Part shown: positions 58,848-64,000 of the stretch, piece by piece
Numbering within the stretch: the first letter of the stretch is position 1
How the letters are laid out: the number at the start of each line of letters is the position of its first letter
Notes under the pieces: generated by a model
The model's database searches: none
What the model was told of the DNA's origin: nothing
Seen by the model: only the letters and a program-made list of their open reading frames with translations
Origin: DATFTE01 sp963802575
GTDB taxonomy: Bacteria; Acidobacteriota; Terriglobia; Terriglobales; Acidobacteriaceae
Direction: 5' to 3'
Assembly (NCBI GenBank): GCA_963802575.1
Contig: CAWDJF010000007.1
Coordinates: 62,001-126,000 of the forward strand
DNA length: 64,000 nucleotides
Made by a program: the position numbers and the translations under genes

Positions 58848-61800
58848 CTAATTCTGTGGTGCCGCGCTATTTGCAGATAGCGAGACGATTTTGCCCTGAC
58901 GAAACTCTTCCCCGGTCTCGCGCATCGCGCGAAGGATCGCGTTCCAATCCTCCTGATCCGTGGCAAAGATTTTTTCGATCATGCGTCGCGTCAATTGCGG
59001 GACAAGCAGGTTCAGGGTCACAGGCGAATAGCCCTTTTCGTCCGCCAATCGGGCCCAATACAGGTTGCTGGAATCCCAGGTTTCGGCCATCAGGCGGCTG
59101 GAATAGCCCGATAGCGCGGGAAGCGGTTTCAGGTTCAACAGTTCCGATGCATATCTCTGCGATAAGACGGGGTGAGGGATACCAAAGTCTTGAGACAGGC
59201 GCTCCCAGCTGAGTTCCGCCGGATAGCGGGAAGACAGACGTTCCAATTCCACGCTGGCGGGCCCTACATCGACGGCATGGGTAGATCTCCGGCGAAATTC
59301 GGCCGCCAGGTAAAACGTATCGGCTGGCGTAATTTGCAGAAGCACGTCCGCCACACGCCCCGAGCTTTGTGCCTGCTGCAATTTCTCAAGCAGCTGAGAG
59401 GTCATGCGGTCCGAAAGGATACTGATCACTTGTTCTCGGAGTTCCTGGTTCCCGACGGAGGCGGTCAACAGTTCCTCTCCAGATTTCTGGTACAAGGCGA
59501 CCCCGTGCAGCTCGTTCGTGCTTACGCTCCACCAGCGCGGCAGGGTTGAACTGACGACCAGACCGGGCACCACTTCCCGCCAGATGAGCGCCTGAACATT
59601 TTCTGGAGAGATAAAATCCTGTTCCACTTCCGCCAGAATATAGGGCAAGTCTGCCAGGGATCCGACTAGACGCGCACCACCGCCAGCAGGAGAACCTTCG
59701 CCAAACAAGCGAGGAGCTTGCCAGAGATGCTCCAACCCCGTGATCGTGTCGCCAGAGAAATCATGGGAGCGAATGAAAAGCGGATTGTAGTGTAGAAGCT
59801 GGGCACCCGGAGGCTCGTAGTAGGCGTAGTTCAGTCCGACCAGGGTATCGCGAAGGAAGGGAGTGAGTTGACCTCGCGCAGCTTCCAGTTGCTCGGCAGA
59901 GGCGGGCGACTTGATGACTTTCCCGACGTCGGTCCGCATCTCCAGATCAGTGTGACGATTGTTATAGATGCCGACTGCCCATTCCGTTCTCTCACCGCGA
60001 GTAAAGATGGGGCGCGGCATTTCGAATTCCCGCAATTCTCCGGCACGAGAGATGAGAGCGTCCCCGCTCTCACGGCCTCGTGCCATGGCATCCAGACCAT
60101 TTCCTAATACAAACAAGGCATCAAGAGAAACCAGCCGTTGGTCGTTGAGGATGGTACGAATGCGAGCCGCCGATTCATCGTGGATGCGGCGGCCTTCGGC
60201 ACTGGCTTGAGGCGGCCCTGCCAGCAGTTCGACGATCTCATCCTGGGACATGTTCGCCTTGCCGCCCGCCGCGCGTACGATCGCTCCCAGAGAATTTTGG
60301 CCAGCCTCAAAAAGTTGAGTCGGAGAATTGACCACCGCAAAAGATCCGACCACGTGCATCCATGAGTCGTTCTGCTCGGCGGCCGGTATCTGAGCCTGGC
60401 GAGCCAGTATCTGCCAGAGCCCTACATTGGCCTGGAAGATTCCCATGGCATCGCCGCGCAGCGCGTGGTTGGGAATTCTACTGAGATTGTCCACAACGCT
60501 AATAAAGCGCTCGATAGACCCATCGTCCAAGTCGCTGAACTCGGAGAATATCCGGTATTGATCGCTCAAATGGACGAACTTGCTCGACAGGAGCAGGACG
60601 GTTTGCGAACTCATCCGCTTGCCGGGAGGACGCCCGCTATCGATTTCGCTTAGTGTGAGATACATCGGCAAAGGTCCGCTCAGCGTCTTCTGTCGCGAAA
60701 ATGCGAACATGGCTTCGAGCAGTTCCTGGGGATCGTCCCAACCGCCGGCGCGTTTGCCCCAATCACGAACGACTTTGGAATCAGTTTTCTGCCGCAAGAT
60801 CTGTGCCCAGACCTGCAGATTCCCCGGAACCAGAGGCTCTCCGTTCGGTTCCCATCGCGTTCGCGCGAGAAAAAGCAGAAGATCCCCGGCCGGCCGGAAA
60901 GTTGGACGCGCAGCATTTTCCGAAGGGTCGGCGTTCCAAAACGCCTGGTAATAACGCTGAAGATTCTTACCCTGCGTAAAGTGAGCCTGCTGCTCCTGAC
61001 TGATCCGCAACAGCGCATCAAAGAATGCCGCCAGCCATCCACGATCTTTCGCTAGCAGGCGAGGAATGAATTCGTCTGGAACACCAGGACTCACGCCCAC
61101 AACAGACTTCCACTCAGGCTCCGCTCTCAGCCCTCCGGGCACGACGACGTGTCCAGAGCGAATACAAATTTGGGTTCCATAGAAATCAAGCACGGACGCA
61201 ACCGGGAGAAGACGCTTCAGACCGGGATGCTGCCGCAATGCGGCGGCGGTATTGGGATCGCTTTTAGACATAGCCCAATAAAGACGCGCCAGCAAGGGAT
61301 CGCTGAAGAAGTTGTCGATCAGGCTCTGCGGCCCTCGGCCATCTGCGTGATTGACCGATACCCATTCGCTTTCCCCGAATAGTACTGGAACCCGCGAGGA
61401 CGGGAATTTGTAGGAAAATGCTTTGCCGCCCTGAAGGGCTTCCTCAAGGTCACTCAACGGGAAACCCGAATCAATCGTCAGAAATGCTCTCTCCGGATCG
61501 GCGGTTACCAACGCTGTATCTTTCTGTCCGCACTCTGGCCGCGCGCGGTACCCGAGAACGTGAAGGAGGGCGGGTGCTTGCTCACAGTTCGAGATAAGAA
61601 TGACGCCATCGGGCCCGGCCAGCGCCGAGAGTTCTCTCGCTTGCTGCACATAGCGGATGAGCAGAATTAGAAATTCTGTCTGGCGACCTTTGTCCGCCGC
61701 GCCGTAATACCCCTGGACGAAAACGTTGCGAGCCAGCAAGGGTAAGACTTGTTCTGGAGTCACTTTTTGACTAATGCCGGCCATGCGCAAGAAAGCCCGC

Positions 61801-61946
61801 AAGGGACCGGGAATCGTGACCATTCCGACCTCAGGAGACAATGTGTCTGGAGGGTCGACAGTCGTCGCCGCAGCAGGAAAATACAAAAGAAAAGAAATCA
61901 GCAACACTACGACCAGAACTGTGAGCAGGCGACGGGAAGAATGCAT
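58848..61946 (-). CDS. Large exported protein of unknown function
   Basis: A 1032-residue exported protein starting ATG at 61946 with a hydrophobic signal/anchor 'LLTVLVVVLLISFLLYFPAA'. It opens with a domain of about 250 residues ('KVTPEQVLPLLARNVFVQGY', 'EFLILLIRYVQQARELSALA', 'ALLHVLGYRARPECG'), and is mostly alpha-helical in the middle. A C-terminal region has 'LPYILAEVEQDFISPENVQA' and 'PGLVVSSTLPRWWSVSTNEL'. I cannot assign a family. Length and composition suggest a periplasmic or outer-envelope scaffold. It ends 51 bases before the VWFA-related gene, and a two-gene operon is likely. Confidence 0.7.
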   Translation of the reverse strand: MHSSRRLLTVLVVVLLISFLLYFPAAATTVDPPDTLSPEVGMVTIPGPLRAFLRMAGISQKVTPEQVLPLLARNVFVQGYYGAADKGRQTEFLILLIRYVQQARELSALAGPDGVILISNCEQAPALLHVLGYRARPECGQKDTALVTADPERAFLTIDSGFPLSDLEEALQGGKAFSYKFPSSRVPVLFGESEWVSVNHADGRGPQSLIDNFFSDPLLARLYWAMSKSDPNTAAALRQHPGLKRLLPVASVLDFYGTQICIRSGHVVVPGGLRAEPEWKSVVGVSPGVPDEFIPRLLAKDRGWLAAFFDALLRISQEQQAHFTQGKNLQRYYQAFWNADPSENAARPTFRPAGDLLLFLARTRWEPNGEPLVPGNLQVWAQILRQKTDSKVVRDWGKRAGGWDDPQELLEAMFAFSRQKTLSGPLPMYLTLSEIDSGRPPGKRMSSQTVLLLSSKFVHLSDQYRIFSEFSDLDDGSIERFISVVDNLSRIPNHALRGDAMGIFQANVGLWQILARQAQIPAAEQNDSWMHVVGSFAVVNSPTQLFEAGQNSLGAIVRAAGGKANMSQDEIVELLAGPPQASAEGRRIHDESAARIRTILNDQRLVSLDALFVLGNGLDAMARGRESGDALISRAGELREFEMPRPIFTRGERTEWAVGIYNNRHTDLEMRTDVGKVIKSPASAEQLEAARGQLTPFLRDTLVGLNYAYYEPPGAQLLHYNPLFIRSHDFSGDTITGLEHLWQAPRLFGEGSPAGGGARLVGSLADLPYILAEVEQDFISPENVQALIWREVVPGLVVSSTLPRWWSVSTNELHGVALYQKSGEELLTASVGNQELREQVISILSDRMTSQLLEKLQQAQSSGRVADVLLQITPADTFYLAAEFRRRSTHAVDVGPASVELERLSSRYPAELSWERLSQDFGIPHPVLSQRYASELLNLKPLPALSGYSSRLMAETWDSSNLYWARLADEKGYSPVTLNLLVPQLTRRMIEKIFATDQEDWNAILRAMRETGEEFRQGKIVSLSANSAAPQN

Positions 61947-62209
61947 GGCTGGCGTCCCCCAGAGAAAACTTGGATCTGTGACGGATCCGAGACAAGGAGC
62001 TTTGCTCGGAGGTCCGGTTGGGGGTCGGCGTCTTGCCTCAGGCCCCCGTTCGGTATCGGCCAAGATACCTTGGTCCTCGCCTAAAGCCAAGGCCCTTTTC
62101 GGCGCTATCGAGAACTATCTGCGTTCGTCGGATACGCAACCTGCGAAGCCGAAGACATCTGGCCGTCGCGGCTCATCAGAAAATAAAGAAGTTCGCAGCT
62201 CTGGGAGCC

Positions 62210-64000
62210 TCATTTGAAAGCCTGTGTAAGCGTCATGATTTTCAGGGAGTTCCTGAGATCATCGAGTGTGGCGGAGGACCTGAGTGTCACCGTAACCGAC
62301 TCGCCCGGGAGTAGATCAAGGAAATTGTCAGAAACTTTGACATCGAGATCGCCGAACGACAAGTAGACGCTGCGTGCAAGCTTCGCGGACCGCAGGGTGA
62401 CGACATAGTCTCCGCTGGTCTTGCTGACGGCGCTTTCGACAGTTGGCGCGACGGGTAGATCGAGAGCGTGGGTGACGTCGAAGAATTGTAGATTCCGCGA
62501 AACCCGCTTTCCGCCAACCTCCAGGTCACACACCAGGAAACTTCGATGAAGATCACCTTTCGCTTTCAGTTCGCCCTTATCAAGCGTGAGATAGGTCGCG
62601 CTTGATTGCGCCGGGATTTGAATGTCCTTCTTCTGGTCGAGCAAGACGTTCCCGGAAAAATCGAGCAGCCGGGCGTGGAGTGAGCCAGACAGGGGCTGAA
62701 GCTTATCCGAGACGACGTACACGTCTACCTTGTCGTCGTGCAGAAAAGGCGAAACCAGGACATCGTCGTAAAAACGACGAGCATAGAAGTGAAGGGCCTT
62801 CCACCGGCCGTAATAATCAATGCTGGCCCAGGAGGCCACAGGCCAGCAATCATTTAACTGCCAGTACAAGGACCCCATGGTGCGAGGTCTCTGCCGGCGC
62901 AGGTGTTCGGCGCCAATCTTGATGATCTCCGCCTGTTGTACCTGGCTCAAATACACAAATGAAGCGAAGTCCTTGGGCTGACTGTACTCGCGCAACATAT
63001 AAGTCAAAATGCGCTCGTTCCCGCCCTTGTTCTTTTGATGCGCCTGCATGACGGTAGAACGAATGTCGAAGTCTTCGGGCTGGTTGGCGAACGCGTGAAT
63101 GGTGCGCATCTCGGGAAAAGATTGAAATCCATACTCCGTCATGAAGCGCGGAAACTGCAGTGTGTAGTCGGTTGCCGGGGCTTGTTGATGCCACACCGCC
63201 CAGTAGTGCATGTCGCCGTTGTGCTGGTTGTCAGGAATTTCTTCGAAGTTCGCGCTGGGCGAACTTGGCCAATAAGGCACCGGATCGGTGTATTGGGTGA
63301 CGGCGCTCTTGAGTATGTCGGCGAACAGGATGGTGTAATCCTGCCAGACACGATCGCGGATTTCCGGCGAAATCGATTCTTTGAATTCCTGGCGATCGCC
63401 CCAGTGATACCAGCCGGTTTCGACCTCGTTGTTCCCGCACCACACGACAATGCTGGGATGATCTCGCAGACGCTTGATTTGATCGCCAGCTTCCTGGCGA
63501 ACGCTTTCCTGGAACGGGGTGTCGCCGGGAACCATGTCTCCGCCAAACATGAACTCTTGCCAGACCATGATCCCGAGTTCATCGCAGATATCGTAGAAGT
63601 CGTCGGACTCGTAATAACCTCCTCCCCATTCGCGCACCATATTCATATGTGCGTCGCGCGCGGATTGAAGAATGTTTCGGTGGATCTCGGGAGTGACCCG
63701 GTTGGGGAAGCTGTCGAAGGGGATGACATCTGCGCCCTTGCTGAAAACATCAATGCCGTTGACGACGAATTCGAAACTCTTGCCCCATTGATCCGGAGCG
63801 CGGCGCAACTCCACGGAGCGCAAACCTGTCCTCACCGAAGCCCGGGCTGCGAGCTCCCGACCGGTCTTGATTGACGCGGAAAACTGATAGCGACCCTGAG
63901 GCCCATATCCCACCGGATACCACAGCTTCGGGCTCACAATGCGAATTGGAAACGAAACATGGTTCATTCCCGCATCCAGGTGCAATTCCTGGCTTCCATC
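62210..64000 (-). CDS. Glycoside hydrolase family 2 protein, beta-mannosidase-like (5' end outside window)
   Basis: The frame is open to the window edge and gives about 596 residues of a GH2 enzyme. The catalytic TIM barrel contains the general acid/base Glu in 'VVWCGNNEVETGWYHWGDRQ' and the nucleophile Glu in 'FPRFMTEYGFQSFPEMR', plus 'GSLYWQLNDCWPVASWASID'. 'YDICDELGIMVWQEFMFGGD' is typical of the beta-mannosidase/exo-glucosaminidase subgroup. C-terminal beta-sandwich domains end at TGA 62210. It would hydrolyse terminal beta-linked mannose or glucosamine in the periplasm or cytoplasm; the N-terminal sorting signal is not visible. Upstream context is unknown. Confidence 0.9.
   Translation of the reverse strand, partial: DGSQELHLDAGMNHVSFPIRIVSPKLWYPVGYGPQGRYQFSASIKTGRELAARASVRTGLRSVELRRAPDQWGKSFEFVVNGIDVFSKGADVIPFDSFPNRVTPEIHRNILQSARDAHMNMVREWGGGYYESDDFYDICDELGIMVWQEFMFGGDMVPGDTPFQESVRQEAGDQIKRLRDHPSIVVWCGNNEVETGWYHWGDRQEFKESISPEIRDRVWQDYTILFADILKSAVTQYTDPVPYWPSSPSANFEEIPDNQHNGDMHYWAVWHQQAPATDYTLQFPRFMTEYGFQSFPEMRTIHAFANQPEDFDIRSTVMQAHQKNKGGNERILTYMLREYSQPKDFASFVYLSQVQQAEIIKIGAEHLRRQRPRTMGSLYWQLNDCWPVASWASIDYYGRWKALHFYARRFYDDVLVSPFLHDDKVDVYVVSDKLQPLSGSLHARLLDFSGNVLLDQKKDIQIPAQSSATYLTLDKGELKAKGDLHRSFLVCDLEVGGKRVSRNLQFFDVTHALDLPVAPTVESAVSKTSGDYVVTLRSAKLARSVYLSFGDLDVKVSDNFLDLLPGESVTVTLRSSATLDDLRNSLKIMTLTQAFK

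Overview
The window looks like a chromosomal segment of an Acidobacteriota bacterium, probably class Terriglobia (Acidobacteriaceae/Koribacter-like). The evidence is two secreted proteins with the VWFA-related domain typical of Acidobacteria, several secreted proteins built from carboxypeptidase-regulatory-like beta domains, a BshC-type bacillithiol enzyme, GC-rich coding sequence with many GTG/TTG starts, and many dispersed palindromic repeats between genes. I see no rRNA, tRNA, CRISPR array, prophage or recognisable defence system. Taxonomy is inferred from gene content only.

Layout. 1-8 kb: end of a carboxylesterase, small hypothetical genes, a VOC protein, a frameshifted MenC/N-succinylamino-acid-racemase-type enolase, a COG3375-like GNAT translationally coupled to mazG, then glpD and a glycerophosphodiesterase meeting tail to tail. 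8-15 kb: penicillin-acylase-type hydrolase, HAD phosphatase, bshC, a VWFA-related protein and the tmRNA gene with its own promoter. 15-25 kb: MFS transporter, frameshifted EamA transporter, an 80-codon glutaredoxin with UGA in place of the first catalytic cysteine (a probable selenoprotein), an OsmC protein, a CDF metal transporter with three tandem cytoplasmic domains, a SurA-like foldase, an NAD-dependent epimerase, a cytochrome c remnant, and an ECF sigma/anti-sigma pair. 25-36 kb: ubiE/menG, aroB, nadB, TerC, two M28 metallopeptidases (one like glutaminyl cyclase), tatC-tatA and a C-terminal processing protease. 36-41 kb: a compact Tad-type operon (A24 prepilin peptidase, two TadE-like, one TadG-like protein) and an IS481-type element. 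41-50 kb: envelope proteins (AMIN/STN, PEP-CTERM, TPR, beta-propeller, two tandem carboxypeptidase-regulatory-like proteins) and two small proteins. 50-64 kb: frameshifted DinB, a lone heavy-metal RND permease, a YCF48/BNR-like protein, a second PEP-CTERM protein, a perfect CRP-type palindrome beside small genes, a second VWFA-related protein, a 1032-residue secreted protein of unknown function, and the C-terminal part of a GH2 beta-mannosidase.

How it fits together. Most genes are housekeeping or envelope genes in short operons. Coherent units are GNAT/enolase (possible D- to L-amino-acid conversion), GlpD/GDPD (glycerophosphate turnover), glutaredoxin/OsmC plus bshC (thiol redox), sigma/anti-sigma, tatC/tatA, and the Tad set. 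The best leads are the selenocysteine glutaredoxin with a bacterial SECIS-like hairpin, the hairpin repeat that lies at gene ends and twice supplies the stop codon, the dispersed palindrome families, and the CRP-like site. Three genes carry single-base frameshifts (menC-like, EamA, DinB), as does the cytochrome c remnant, so local sequence errors or real decay should be kept in mind.
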